The notes: generated from the letters alone by a model not told the origin. DNA of 64,000 bases from Roseateles_C aquae (GCF_032337115.1 NZ_JAVXZY010000001.1:186001-250000), one strand, 5' to 3'. Shown: positions 26,770 through 35,358, numbered from the stretch's first letter. Made by a program: numbers and translations.

Positions 26770-27582
26770 TCAGCGCCAGTCCTGGCAAAGCCCCAGCTGA
26801 ACGCCGAGTTCGGCCAGCAGCTCGCCGGATTCCGTGCTGCGCCAAAACTCGTACTCGCGGACGCGCGCGGCCCGTATCGCATCGGCACGGGTTTCGGTGT
26901 CGCCCGGCAGCCCGGGGTGCGTCATCAGCAGGCCGCCATCAGGCAAGCTCTTCAGCCAGCCGCGCACCAGCGCCGAATAATCGGTCGCTGGGGAAAAGTC
27001 GTAGACACCGGCAAAGTCGCGGTTGCCCGCCAGCCCAAGGCGAGCCGCGCCACTCGCCAGTGCCGCAGCCCCCAAAGCACCGATCACCGCGGCCTTGGTA
27101 CCGCGCCATTGACGGCTCGTCGTGATGCGCAGCGCACAGCGGCGGCCGTAGCGGGCCTGCAGCGCCGTCAGCACCGCCTCGCGGATCACCGGCAACTGAT
27201 GCAGGTGCTGATGGCCGTCGACATAGTCCGGCGCCCGCCCCAGCCCGGCTTCGAAGGCGTCGAGCTGACTGCCCACCCACTGCGCGGCTTCAGCTAACGA
27301 GATGCGACGCAAATAGGCAGCAGCAATCCAGCCCTGCAGCGAACGACCCGGCGCATAGGGCGCGAACTCGCTCAGATCCAGATGCAGGCCAAAGTCCGCT
27401 GCCCCCTCGCGATCACGCAAGGCCGGCGCACAAGCGGCCCAGGCCGGCGACAAGACCATGCAGCTGGTGGCGCTGAGCCGGCCCATATCGATGCCGTCAA
27501 GGATTGCCTGGCTGATGGCACGGTCAAAGCCGTAGTCGTCGGCGCAAATCTGGATGCGCTTGGCCACTGCAGGAGCGCTCAT
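26770..27582 (-). CDS. YdjC/ChbG-family polysaccharide deacetylase (NaxD-like)
   Basis: Metal-dependent deacetylase, 270 residues. Metal ligands fit QICADDYGFD (Asp) near residue 12 and DGHQHLHQLPV (His) near residue 125; THPG near residue 228 is also conserved. In Francisella NaxD and the Bordetella homologue such enzymes deacetylate an undecaprenyl-phosphate N-acetylhexosamine before its transfer to lipid A. The three coupled genes upstream support that role here. I chose the ATG at 27582, overlapping gtrA by 4 bases. Confidence 0.85.
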   Translation of the reverse strand: MSAPAVAKRIQICADDYGFDRAISQAILDGIDMGRLSATSCMVLSPAWAACAPALRDREGAADFGLHLDLSEFAPYAPGRSLQGWIAAAYLRRISLAEAAQWVGSQLDAFEAGLGRAPDYVDGHQHLHQLPVIREAVLTALQARYGRRCALRITTSRQWRGTKAAVIGALGAAALASGAARLGLAGNRDFAGVYDFSPATDYSALVRGWLKSLPDGGLLMTHPGLPGDTETRADAIRAARVREYEFWRSTESGELLAELGVQLGLCQDWR

Positions 27583-27956
27583 GCCTCGCGTCCCTTGAAG
27601 GCCCAATGCCGGCTCAGCAACCAGGTCATGGCCGCCACTGCCACAAGCACCAGGAGCAGCGCCAGACGGTACTCAAGGCCCAGGCGCAGCAGCAGCGCGT
27701 ACATCAGCTCGTTGCTGACGAAGCCCAGGCCAGCCACCAGTGCAAAGCGCGGCAAGGCTTGGCTCGCCTTGGCTTCTTGGGCAGCAAAACTGAAACGATG
27801 GTGGCCGGTAAAGCTGACGCAAAAGGCGAGCGCGAAACCGGCCACGTTGGCAGCCAAAGCCGGCCAGCCGAAGCGTTCGACCAGCCACCAGACGACGGCG
27901 AAATGCACAGCCGCGGCCGAGGCACCGACGGCGCCGAACCAGAGCAGCGACCTCAC
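27579..27956 (-). CDS. GtrA-like membrane protein (putative polyprenyl-sugar flippase)
   Basis: Small integral membrane protein, 125 residues, with four predicted helices (about residues 4-26, 33-53, 68-92, 97-116). GtrA-family proteins are thought to help undecaprenyl-phosphate-linked sugars cross the inner membrane. It overlaps the glycosyltransferase upstream and the deacetylase downstream by 4 bases each, which places the flipping step inside this pathway. The family match rests on length, topology and context. Confidence 0.8.
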   Translation of the reverse strand: MRSLLWFGAVGASAAAVHFAVVWWLVERFGWPALAANVAGFALAFCVSFTGHHRFSFAAQEAKASQALPRFALVAGLGFVSNELMYALLLRLGLEYRLALLLVLVAVAAMTWLLSRHWAFKGREA

Positions 27957-28990
27957 AGCGAGGCTTCCTCGCCGGTCGCAGCTGATGATTTCCGGCGCAA
28001 TGGTGGGGTCAGGTCTTGCGTCACGTACAGCGGCCGGCGCTTGACCTCATCGAACACCCGCCCCAGGTACTCGGCAATGATGCCGAGGCAAAGCAGTTGC
28101 ACGCCCGCCAGAAAGGTGATCGAGGCGGCCAGCGTCGCAAAACCCGAGGGGCTGTTGCCGAGGAACAGCTTCTCGAACACGATCCACAAACCGAAGAACA
28201 CCGACAACAGGGAGACCACAATCCCAACCGCCGACACCAGGCGCAGCGGCACCTTGGAGAAGGCGGTGATGCCGGTGATGGCCAGCGAGAGCAGGCGCGC
28301 GAAGCGGAAATGCGTTTCGCCGTGGGCGCGCGCCTCGGGCACAAAGGCAATCGGCCGGGCGCTGAATCCCACCCACGCAAACAAGCCCTTCATGTAGCGG
28401 GCGCGCTCGGGCAATTGGCGCAGCGCCAGCACCACGCTGCGGTCGAGCAGGCGGAAGTCGCCCGCATCGGCCGGCATCTCGAAGCGCGAGCCCTTTTGCA
28501 TCAGCCAATAAAAGATGCGGGTATAGCTGCGCCGTGCCCAGCCCTGCGAGGCCCGTCGACCGGTCTGCACGCCGTAGACCACGTGATGGCCTTCGCGCCA
28601 CAGGGCCAGCATTTCCAGCACGGTGTCGATCGGGTGCTGGCCGTCCGAATCCATGCTGATCACGACATCGCCTTCGGCCGTGTCCAAGCCGGCGGTCAGC
28701 GCCGATTCCTTGCCGAAATTGCGCGACAGCCGCAACAGCCGCAGCGGCAAGCCCTGGTTGATCAGGCCATGCATCAACAGCACCGTGTCATCACGGCTGC
28801 CGTCATCAACCACCAGCAACTCCAGCTGATCCGCTTCCGGGCTCAGTCGCTTGACCAACTCGGGCAACAGCCAGGCCAGATTGGCCGCCTCGTTATAGGC
28901 CGGCAACACCACGGACAGAAGCTGGGGGCGGCCGCGCGGCTGAAGTCCAAGGTGGGCGGGTGCGGGTGCAGACATCGGTTGGGCACTCAT
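27953..28990 (-). CDS. Family 2 glycosyltransferase, ArnC/DPM1-like with two C-terminal helices
   Basis: 345 residues. The GT-A domain opens LLSVVLPAYNEAANLAWLL, has VVDDGSRDDTVLLM and the DxD-like ISMDSDGQHPIDTV near residue 110, and ends with two membrane helices (about 245-270 and 282-305). Such enzymes attach a sugar from a nucleotide donor to undecaprenyl phosphate. I chose the ATG at 28990 because it overlaps the GT39 stop by 4 bases, as do the other joints of this operon; the next ATG at 28975 is also possible. Confidence 0.88.
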   Translation of the reverse strand: MSAQPMSAPAPAHLGLQPRGRPQLLSVVLPAYNEAANLAWLLPELVKRLSPEADQLELLVVDDGSRDDTVLLMHGLINQGLPLRLLRLSRNFGKESALTAGLDTAEGDVVISMDSDGQHPIDTVLEMLALWREGHHVVYGVQTGRRASQGWARRSYTRIFYWLMQKGSRFEMPADAGDFRLLDRSVVLALRQLPERARYMKGLFAWVGFSARPIAFVPEARAHGETHFRFARLLSLAITGITAFSKVPLRLVSAVGIVVSLLSVFFGLWIVFEKLFLGNSPSGFATLAASITFLAGVQLLCLGIIAEYLGRVFDEVKRRPLYVTQDLTPPLRRKSSAATGEEASL

Positions 28991-30459
28991 GGCAGCGTCG
29001 GAGTGGCAGCTTGGGCAGCGTTGGCCTGGACAAGGCAGGCGTCCTTGTTGCAAGCCAGTGTCGCAGCTGGCGCAGGCCGTGACACAACGGAAAAGCCCGG
29101 CTTCCCGGCAGTTCCCGGCATGCCGGCGTAGAGGCGGCCTGCACTGTAGAAGTAGGCCGAATAAGGTGGCTTGCTCATGTAGCTCAGTGCGCAGTCCTGG
29201 GCCGGGCAGGCGCTGCGATAAGCCTCGTACAGCACCTTGTCCGACGAGCGCTCCGCGACGGCCGGCAGCTTCCAGACAAAGGCCCAGGCCATCAGCGCCA
29301 GCAAGGCCGCCGCACTGCCCCAGCCGCGGCGCCACGCCAGCGCGCGTTCCGACATCAGACCCAGGCAGAGCAGCACCAGACCGGGCAAGGCCGTCAGCGC
29401 ATAGGTCCAGATGATGTTGCGCGCCACACTGAACAAGAGCAGCGGGGCCAGCGCGATGCACAAGGCATAACACGCAAGATCAGCTCCCAGGGTGCCTCGC
29501 CATTGCGCAGCTGCAGCACCAGCGCCACGACGCCAGCGCAGCCAACCCAGGCGCAAGGCCGCGGCCAGCAGCCAGGGCAAGGCGGCCAGCAAGGCATAGA
29601 GCCAGATCATGCCCAGCGGCTCGGCATGGGCGAAACCGTAACGATCACCCTTCCAGCCCGGCTGCAGGAATCGCATCACATGCTCGCCGAGCACGAAGTA
29701 CTCGATAAAACCCGGCGTGCGCAGCTCGGCCAGTACATACCAGGGCAAGGCGACCAGCATCCAGGCCAGCCACACAAGCGGGTCACGAATCACCTGCAGG
29801 GCCACCGGCCAATGGCGGCGCCAAGTGGCGTGCATCAACACCGGCAGCAAGGCCAGCACGGCGGCGGCAGGCCCCTTGGTCAGCAGCGCCAGGCCCATCG
29901 CCAGGCCCAGCACCCAGCCGGCACGCCGGCGCGCCTGGCCCTGATCCTGCAGCACCCGCCACCAGGCCGCCTGCACCAGCAGCACGGTCGCGCCCAGCGT
30001 CGCATCCGTCATCACCGCGCCGGCGCAGAGGAAGAACAGCGGGCACAGCATCAGCGCCGTCTGCATCGCGGCGCGATGCACTGCACTCACGGCCGTGCCC
30101 AGCATCCAGCGCAGACCTGCAAGCGTCATCAAGGCCCACAGCCAGGCGGCCAGACGGCCCGACCATTCGCTGACGCCGAACAGCGCCATCAACGCGGCCT
30201 GCGACCAGGTCGACAGCGGCGGCTTGGCCCAGAACACTTCCTCGGGCGTCACATGCGGGCTGACCCAATTGCCCAGCTGCAGCATCAGCCGGGCGATCTC
30301 GGCGTAGCGGGCCTCGGTGTGATCGGTCAGCGGCATCAGCGGCAGCGTCAGCAAGCGCAGCAGCAAGGCCAGCGCCAACAGCCACAGCCAAGGCGCCGCA
30401 CCGGCGGCTTCCGATGCGGCCTGGCGCGAAGTGGAAGAGGTAAAGCGATCGTCAGTCAT
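28987..30459 (-). CDS. Family 39 glycosyltransferase, ArnT-like
   Basis: Polytopic membrane enzyme, 490 residues, about 11-12 helices, transferring a sugar from a polyprenyl phosphate carrier at the periplasmic face. The first loop DHTEARYAEIARLMLQLGNW holds the catalytic Asp/Glu typical of ArnT/PMT proteins, with WAKPPLSTWSQAALM after it. The C-terminal periplasmic part has several Cys (CPAQDC, CNKDACLV). First gene of the four-gene operon, divergent from nth. The start at 30459 (MTDDRFTSS) has no strong ribosome site. Confidence 0.87.
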   Translation of the reverse strand: MTDDRFTSSTSRQAASEAAGAAPWLWLLALALLLRLLTLPLMPLTDHTEARYAEIARLMLQLGNWVSPHVTPEEVFWAKPPLSTWSQAALMALFGVSEWSGRLAAWLWALMTLAGLRWMLGTAVSAVHRAAMQTALMLCPLFFLCAGAVMTDATLGATVLLVQAAWWRVLQDQGQARRRAGWVLGLAMGLALLTKGPAAAVLALLPVLMHATWRRHWPVALQVIRDPLVWLAWMLVALPWYVLAELRTPGFIEYFVLGEHVMRFLQPGWKGDRYGFAHAEPLGMIWLYALLAALPWLLAAALRLGWLRWRRGAGAAAAQWRGTLGADLACYALCIALAPLLLFSVARNIIWTYALTALPGLVLLCLGLMSERALAWRRGWGSAAALLALMAWAFVWKLPAVAERSSDKVLYEAYRSACPAQDCALSYMSKPPYSAYFYSAGRLYAGMPGTAGKPGFSVVSRPAPAATLACNKDACLVQANAAQAATPTLP

Positions 30460-30543
30460 GAAGGTCAGCAAGGCTGCCACAGCGATTCGCGGGCCAGCGC
30501 GAGCATTGTCCTTCAGCAGCGGGCTCTGGCGGACAATGTGCCG

Positions 30544-31182
30544 ATGAATCGTCAAGACACACGGAACTTTTTCGAGACGCTGCGCGCGGCCAACCCGGCC
30601 CCGCAGACCGAACTGGCCTATGCCAGCGTGTTCGAGTTGCTGGCCGCGGTGCTCTTGTCGGCCCAGGCCACCGACGTCGGCGTCAACAAGGCCACCCGCC
30701 GCCTGTTCGCCTTTGCCAACACGCCGGCCAAAATGCTGGCACTGGGCGAGGAGGCGCTGGCCGAGCAGATTCGCACGATTGGCCTGTACAAGACCAAGGC
30801 CAAAAACCTGCTCGCCACCTGCCGCATCCTGATCGAACAGCACGAGGGCCAGGTGCCGCGCAGCCGCGAGGCGCTGGAGGCGCTACCCGGTGTCGGCCGC
30901 AAGACTGCCAATGTGGTGCTCAACGTCGCCTTTGGCGAACCAACGATGGCGGTGGACACCCACATCTTCCGCCTTGGCAATCGCACCGGCCTGGCGCCGG
31001 GCAAGAACGTGCTTGAGGTGGAGCAAGGCCTGCTCAAGCGCATCCCGGACGAATTCATGGTCGATGCGCATCACTGGCTGATCCTGCACGGCCGCTATGT
31101 CTGCCAGGCACGCAAGCCGCTGTGTGAGCGCTGCACGGTGCGCCCCTATTGCGACACCGGCCGGCGCGCGGGAGCGGGCTGA
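30544..31182 (+). CDS. nth: Endonuclease III
   Basis: Bifunctional DNA glycosylase/AP lyase for oxidised pyrimidines, 212 residues. The helix-hairpin-helix is LEALPGVGRKTANVVLNVAFG with catalytic Lys in GRKTAN; the catalytic Asp is in TMAVDTHIFRLGNRTG. The 4Fe-4S ligands are C-x6-C-x2-C-x5-C in VCQARKPLCERCTVRPYC. The ATG at 30544 gives the standard N-terminus. Confidence 0.97.
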   Translation: MNRQDTRNFFETLRAANPAPQTELAYASVFELLAAVLLSAQATDVGVNKATRRLFAFANTPAKMLALGEEALAEQIRTIGLYKTKAKNLLATCRILIEQHEGQVPRSREALEALPGVGRKTANVVLNVAFGEPTMAVDTHIFRLGNRTGLAPGKNVLEVEQGLLKRIPDEFMVDAHHWLILHGRYVCQARKPLCERCTVRPYCDTGRRAGAG

Positions 31183-31241
31183 AGCCGCACCTACAATGCA
31201 TCCGGCCTATTGATTCGCCTTTTGATTCAGCACAGGACGCC

Positions 31242-31457
31242 ATGTCAAGCATCTCCGACCTTGTCGACCGCGTAGAGCGATTGCTGCTACGCCATGAGGA
31301 ACTGACGCGCACCAACGCCTTGCTGGAGCAACAGTTGCAAACCTTGAGCCACGAGCGCGACAGTCTGCGCTCGCGTTTGAACGCGGCCCGCGCGCGCGTC
31401 GACGCCCTTTTGGACCGCCTGCCGGTCGAGACCGAAACCGAGAAGAACGCCCCATGA
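31242..31457 (+). CDS. ZapB-like coiled-coil protein (TIGR02449 type)
   Basis: Small protein of 71 residues, almost wholly one alpha-helical coiled coil: DLVDRVERLLLRHEELTRTN continues with heptad leucines to about residue 58. Such proteins usually precede zapA in beta- and gammaproteobacteria and are thought to act in division. It overlaps zapA by 4 bases (ATGA). TACAAT at 31192-31197 is a plausible -10 box. The direct repeat TTGATTC occurs twice in the leader. Confidence 0.8.
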   Translation: MSSISDLVDRVERLLLRHEELTRTNALLEQQLQTLSHERDSLRSRLNAARARVDALLDRLPVETETEKNAP

Positions 31458-31777
31458 AGCAGATGGAAGTGACGATCATGGGCCAGAGCTATCTGCTGGG
31501 CTGCCCCGAAGGCGGGGAAGCGGCGCTGGCCAAGGCCGTTGACAAGGTCGATCGCGAAATGTGCGCCATCCGCGATGCTGGCCGTGTCCGTGCCCGTGAG
31601 CGCATCGCTGTGCTGGCCGCGCTGAACCTGGCCTACCAGTTGGTTGAACCGGTGGCGCCGAACAAACCGGCGCCAAGCCGCAGCGAGGCCGAGCCCGGCG
31701 GCGAAGCGGTGCCCGATCTGGCTGCCTTGGTGCGCAGGCTGGATGAAGCCCTGGCGCAAGATGGTCAATTGCTCTGA
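31454..31777 (+). CDS. zapA: Cell division protein ZapA
   Basis: FtsZ-ring stabilising protein, 107 residues. The N-terminal beta-strand MKQMEVTIMGQSYLLGCPEG and the following VDKVDREMCAIRDAGRV helix match the family; the C-terminus is helical with a Pro/Glu-rich insert around residues 70-85. It is coupled to the small coiled-coil gene upstream, and 6S RNA follows, the usual neighbourhood. Confidence 0.93.
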   Translation: MKQMEVTIMGQSYLLGCPEGGEAALAKAVDKVDREMCAIRDAGRVRARERIAVLAALNLAYQLVEPVAPNKPAPSRSEAEPGGEAVPDLAALVRRLDEALAQDGQLL

Positions 31778-31807
31778 TCTGCCACGGCTGCAGGCTTAGA
31801 ATTGCCG

Positions 31808-31987
31808 GGTCCGCTGCATTCGCGTGGGTCCTATATTTCCTTGAACCGATGCTCTATGAGCAAGGGCTTGGAACATTGCCCGGCTGGTGTGATCGTCTCG
31901 CGTCAGATGAACCCGAAGTCTTGCTGACCTCGCCCACCTGAATCCCCTGGGTTCAGGAATGCGGCTCACGGTTTGCGGCGGACACCC
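31808..31987 (+). ncRNA. ssrS: 6S RNA
   Basis: About 180 bases after zapA. The ends pair: GGTCCGCTGC near 31808 with GCGGCGGACACC near 31976-31987, and GCGTG near 31821 with CACGG near 31968, leaving the long irregular stem and central bubble by which 6S RNA mimics an open promoter. TTTCCTTGAACCGATG near 31836 is like the 5' bubble segment of betaproteobacterial 6S. TAGAAT at 31797-31802 is a good -10 box. Exact ends are estimates. Confidence 0.78.
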
Positions 31988-31993
31988 TCTTCT

Positions 31994-32017
31994 AGCAAAC
32001 GCCTGCGCGTTTTGCTT
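31994..32017 (+). terminator. Terminator of the 6S RNA gene
   Basis: AGCAAACGC and GCGTTTTGCT pair with one bulged base around a short CTGC loop, followed by TTTC. It lies 6 bases after the estimated 3' end of the 6S RNA and probably ends or processes that transcript. Confidence 0.6.
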
Positions 32018-32052
32018 TCACCCCGCCTCCCTCAACAGCCAATCCCTCGCGC

Positions 32053-32514
32053 ATGAGCCAGTTCTGGTTGATGAAGTCCGAGCCTTCGGAATGCTCGATT
32101 GATGACTTGGCGGCGGCTCCCGCACAGTCGGTGCCCTGGATTGGCGTGCGCAATTACCAGGCACGCAACTTCATGCGCGACCAGATGCAGCCGGGTGATG
32201 GCGTGCTGTTCTACCACTCGTCCTGCCCCGAGCCGGGCATTGCCGGGCTGGCCGAAGTCTCGCGGCTGGCCTATGTCGACGCCAGCCAATTCGATCCACA
32301 AAGCCCCTACTTCGACGCCAAGAGCAAGCCCGAACAGCCTCGCTGGCTGCATGTCGACGTGAAGCTGCGCCGCAAGACCCGGCTGCTCGCCTTGAACGAG
32401 ATGCGGCAAAGGCCTGAGCTGGCCAGCATGCGGGTGCTGCAGCCGGGCAACCGGCTCTCGATCACCCCGGTCAGTCCTGAGGAATGGCAGGCCGTGCTCG
32501 CCCTGCTGGGTTGA
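32053..32514 (+). CDS. EVE domain protein
   Basis: Cytoplasmic protein of 153 residues consisting of one EVE (PUA-like) domain, the fold that binds modified bases in DNA or RNA. Visible features are FWLMKSEPSECSIDDL at the N-terminus, WIGVRNYQARNFMRD with the aromatic/basic site near residue 30-42, and GDGVLFYHSSCPEPGIAGLAEV near 48-69. Its cellular ligand is not known. It follows the 6S RNA gene and faces a GGDEF gene. Confidence 0.9.
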   Translation: MSQFWLMKSEPSECSIDDLAAAPAQSVPWIGVRNYQARNFMRDQMQPGDGVLFYHSSCPEPGIAGLAEVSRLAYVDASQFDPQSPYFDAKSKPEQPRWLHVDVKLRRKTRLLALNEMRQRPELASMRVLQPGNRLSITPVSPEEWQAVLALLG

Positions 32515-32539
32515 AGCTAGCTTCGGGTGGCTCTGCCGC

Positions 32540-33568
32540 TCAGATCTCGGTGGCGAACGGAATGGGCGCCAAGACGACCTGATTGCCGCCACGGCGTTGC
32601 GCCTCCTGGACGGCTGTTTGCGAGGCATGCAGCAGTTCTTCCTGCTTCGATGCCGTGTGGGGGAAGCTGGCCACGCCCATCGACAGGGACAGCCCCAGAT
32701 CGTGCCCATTCAGCACGATGATCTGGGCAATGCACTGTCGGCGTAGTTGCTCCATACGCGCATGGGCCGTCGCCAGGCCAACGCCGGATAGCAAGACCGC
32801 GAAGTGGTGCGGTCCGACCCGGCAGGCAGCATCCATCGCCCGGGTGTTGGCACGCAACATGCGCCCCATGCCCTCGAGCATCCGCTGTTGCGCCTCCTCG
32901 CCCAGCTCGGCATTGGCCGGCGGCAGCGGATCCAGTGCAATCAGCACCAGCGCGAACTCGCGGTGCTCACGGGTCGACAGATCGATCTCGCGCAACAATT
33001 GGTCATCGAACTGCGCGCGCAGATAGAGGCCGGAGACATCATCGCGCCCACTGCCCTGCTGCAATTCGCGGCGCAGCTGCTCCATCGTTTTCTGCTGCTG
33101 TTCGATCTGCTGCAGCGCCCGTTGCAGGTGCGTTTCGCGATGGCGTTCATCGGTGCGTTCGGTCCACAAGGCCATCACGTGCTCACCGCCCAGCGCCATC
33201 CGTGCGACAGAAAACTCACGACGACGCCCGCCCAACTCCATCCGATGCTCACTGAGTACGGCATGCCCTTGAGCCATCACGGCCTGCTCGACACGACGCA
33301 TGGCCTGCACCTCGTCGATGCGCATCAGATCGGCATCGGTGCTGCCGGCGATGGTGGATTCGACTCGCTCAAAGAGCATGTCCATACCCTTGCTGGCATA
33401 GACATAGCGACCATTCGCCAACGATTTCACGGTGACGAAGGCTCCCAGCAATTCCGCCATGGCCAAGACGTTGGCGGCGGTCTGCGCTTGATCGACATCA
33501 AGGCTGTTCAGCCATTGCGCGAACTCGGGCCGCTCGGGGGCGGCGGCAGAGGCGACGGGATTGTCCAT
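32540..33568 (-). CDS. PAS-GGDEF protein with degenerate active site
   Basis: 342 residues, no membrane segment or signal peptide. An N-terminal PAS-like region (about 35-135) is followed by a Gln-rich coiled-coil linker (about 140-170) and a GGDEF-fold domain (about 175-335). The catalytic GG(D/E)EF is replaced by VGPHHF (251-256), so it should not make cyclic di-GMP. Such proteins act as effectors, GTP sensors or partners. The DxLT-like opening of the domain is also altered (DDVSGLYLRAQFDD). It has no close operon partner. Confidence 0.85.
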   Translation of the reverse strand: MDNPVASAAAPERPEFAQWLNSLDVDQAQTAANVLAMAELLGAFVTVKSLANGRYVYASKGMDMLFERVESTIAGSTDADLMRIDEVQAMRRVEQAVMAQGHAVLSEHRMELGGRRREFSVARMALGGEHVMALWTERTDERHRETHLQRALQQIEQQQKTMEQLRRELQQGSGRDDVSGLYLRAQFDDQLLREIDLSTREHREFALVLIALDPLPPANAELGEEAQQRMLEGMGRMLRANTRAMDAACRVGPHHFAVLLSGVGLATAHARMEQLRRQCIAQIIVLNGHDLGLSLSMGVASFPHTASKQEELLHASQTAVQEAQRRGGNQVVLAPIPFATEI

Positions 33569-33935
33569 GTAGTTCTGATTCTCGACCTGAGGGCTACAAC
33601 CTGGTTCGCGCAGGTCGCGGACTCAAATAGGGCTGATGCACCGAATGTAGATGGCTTGCACCAAGGCGGGCAAGACTTCGGCCAGCAGGTATGCCACAGT
33701 CCCCCTAGCTTGAAGCAAGCGCGAGCTGCAGCGATGGTAGCGAATCCGGTAACGGTTTGCGTCAGTGGCGCTGCATTTGATGCGACTGACCCCTGCGCCG
33801 CTGTCTGCACCGTCGCTTTTCGGCAATAGTTCACAAGGCCGTCCCTCTTGGGCCACAGGCAGGCTGCCCCGGCCATCAACGACAATTGCTGCCCTTGCCC
33901 GAGTCAGTTCGGGCCATTGAGACACAGGAAGTTGG
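33569..33935. other. Intergenic region between the GGDEF gene and the flavoprotein gene
   Basis: This 367-base divergent gap should carry the promoters of both flanking genes. I see no strong -10/-35 pair, no clear operator and no convincing coding frame. The minus-strand open frames crossing it lack family features and ribosome sites. Confidence 0.5.
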
Positions 33936-35168
33936 ATGCTGAAGTTTGACGTGGTGGTGGTGGGCGCAGGCGCTGCGGGCCTTTCTTGTGCGGCCGAGGC
34001 CGGCCAGGCTGGCTTGCATGTGCTGCTGCTTGATCATGCCGAGCGGCTGGCCGAGAAGATTCGCATCTCCGGCGGCGGCCGCTGCAACTTCACCAATCGC
34101 GACGCCGGGCCGGGCAACTATTTGTCAGACAACCCCGCCTTCTGTCGTTCGGCGCTGGCCCGCTACCCCGCACGCGATTTCATCGCACTCTTGCAAAAGC
34201 ATGGCATCGGCTTTCATGAGAAGCACAAGGGCCAGCTGTTCTGCGACGAAGGCAGCGAACGGATCATCCAGATGCTGGTCGATGAGTGCGCGGCTGGTCA
34301 GGTAGAACGTTGGCAACCCTGCCGTGTCGAGCAGCTGGATGTGATCGACGGCGGCTTCAGCCTGCAAACCAGTCGCGGCCTCGTTGAAGCCAGGCGCCTG
34401 GTCGTTGCCACCGGCGGCCTGTCGATCCCGAAGATCGGCGCCACCGATTGGGGGCTGGCCCTGGCGCGGCGCTTCGGCCATGCGATTGTCGAACCTCGAC
34501 CCGCCCTGGTTCCGCTGACCTTTGACCCGGCGACATGGGCGCCCTTTGCAGAATTGTCGGGCTTATCCCTCCCCGTGAAGGTCTCGGTCGGCAGCGGCAA
34601 GGCGCGCACCAGCTTTCTGGAGGATTTGCTCTTCACCCATCGCGGCCTGAGCGGGCCGGCCATCCTGCAGATTTCGAGCTTCTGGACACCGGGCCAGGCA
34701 CTGGAAATTGACTTGGCGCCGGAGCAGGATCTCGCTGCGCTGCTGCTGGCCGCCAAGGCGCAATCCAAACGCAAGCTCGGCAATGAGTTGGCCGCCCTGC
34801 TGCCGCAGCGCCTCGCCGTGACCTGGCTGGCGCGCAGCGGCCTGGATGCCGAAAAGCCCATGCCGGATTTCAAGGACAAAGACCTGCAAGCCCTGGCCCG
34901 CCAGCTGCACCAATGGCAGCTGATGCCCAATGGCTCGGAGGGTTGGCGCAAGGCCGAGGTGATGCGCGGCGGTGTCGACACCCGCGAACTGAGTTCCCAG
35001 ACCCTGCAGAGCAAGCGCCAGGCGGGCCTGCATTTCATTGGCGAAGTCGTCGACGTGACCGGCTGGCTCGGCGGCTACAACTTCCAATGGGCCTGGGCCA
35101 GTGCCGCGGCCTGCGCCCGCGGCATTGCGGCCGAACTGCAGGCTACGGCGAGCGAAAAGCAGGTCTGA
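33936..35168 (+). CDS. NAD(P)/FAD-dependent oxidoreductase, HI0933/YhiN (BaiN) family
   Basis: Flavoprotein of 410 residues. The FAD-binding dinucleotide fold is FDVVVVGAGAAGLSCAAEA at residues 3-21, followed by the family motif IRISGGGRCNFTNRDA near residue 46 and VVATGGLSIPKIGATDWG near residue 153. The C-terminus VTGWLGGYNFQWAWASA is also typical. Reaction unknown; a related gut enzyme acts on bile-acid rings, which need not apply here. ATG preceded by AGGAAG. It ends 190 bases before rpsU. Confidence 0.9.
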   Translation: MLKFDVVVVGAGAAGLSCAAEAGQAGLHVLLLDHAERLAEKIRISGGGRCNFTNRDAGPGNYLSDNPAFCRSALARYPARDFIALLQKHGIGFHEKHKGQLFCDEGSERIIQMLVDECAAGQVERWQPCRVEQLDVIDGGFSLQTSRGLVEARRLVVATGGLSIPKIGATDWGLALARRFGHAIVEPRPALVPLTFDPATWAPFAELSGLSLPVKVSVGSGKARTSFLEDLLFTHRGLSGPAILQISSFWTPGQALEIDLAPEQDLAALLLAAKAQSKRKLGNELAALLPQRLAVTWLARSGLDAEKPMPDFKDKDLQALARQLHQWQLMPNGSEGWRKAEVMRGGVDTRELSSQTLQSKRQAGLHFIGEVVDVTGWLGGYNFQWAWASAAACARGIAAELQATASEKQV

Positions 35169-35212
35169 GGGATAAAATCAGCGCAAATCTAGTCAAGCTG
35201 TCATTTTCACGC

Positions 35213-35218
35213 TATACT
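35213..35218 (+). promoter_or_regulatory. -10 box of the rpsU promoter
   Basis: TATACT, one base from consensus, stands 141 bases before rpsU in an AT-richer patch. A weak -35 candidate, AGTCAA, lies 16 bases upstream. The leader of about 130 bases contains an inverted repeat around GCATGAAAGTGCATG. A ribosomal protein gene of this kind needs a strong promoter, which supports the call. Confidence 0.55.
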
Positions 35219-35358
35219 CGCAATCTTTGCTGGCAAACCCTGCGCGTCGATTCGGAAGCGGACTCCGGATACTCCCGCTTCAGAGCTGTCGAAAGATGCA
35301 TGAAAGTGCATGACGGCTCGGGCGAACACCGAGCGCATATTGAAGGAACCACTGTTTC

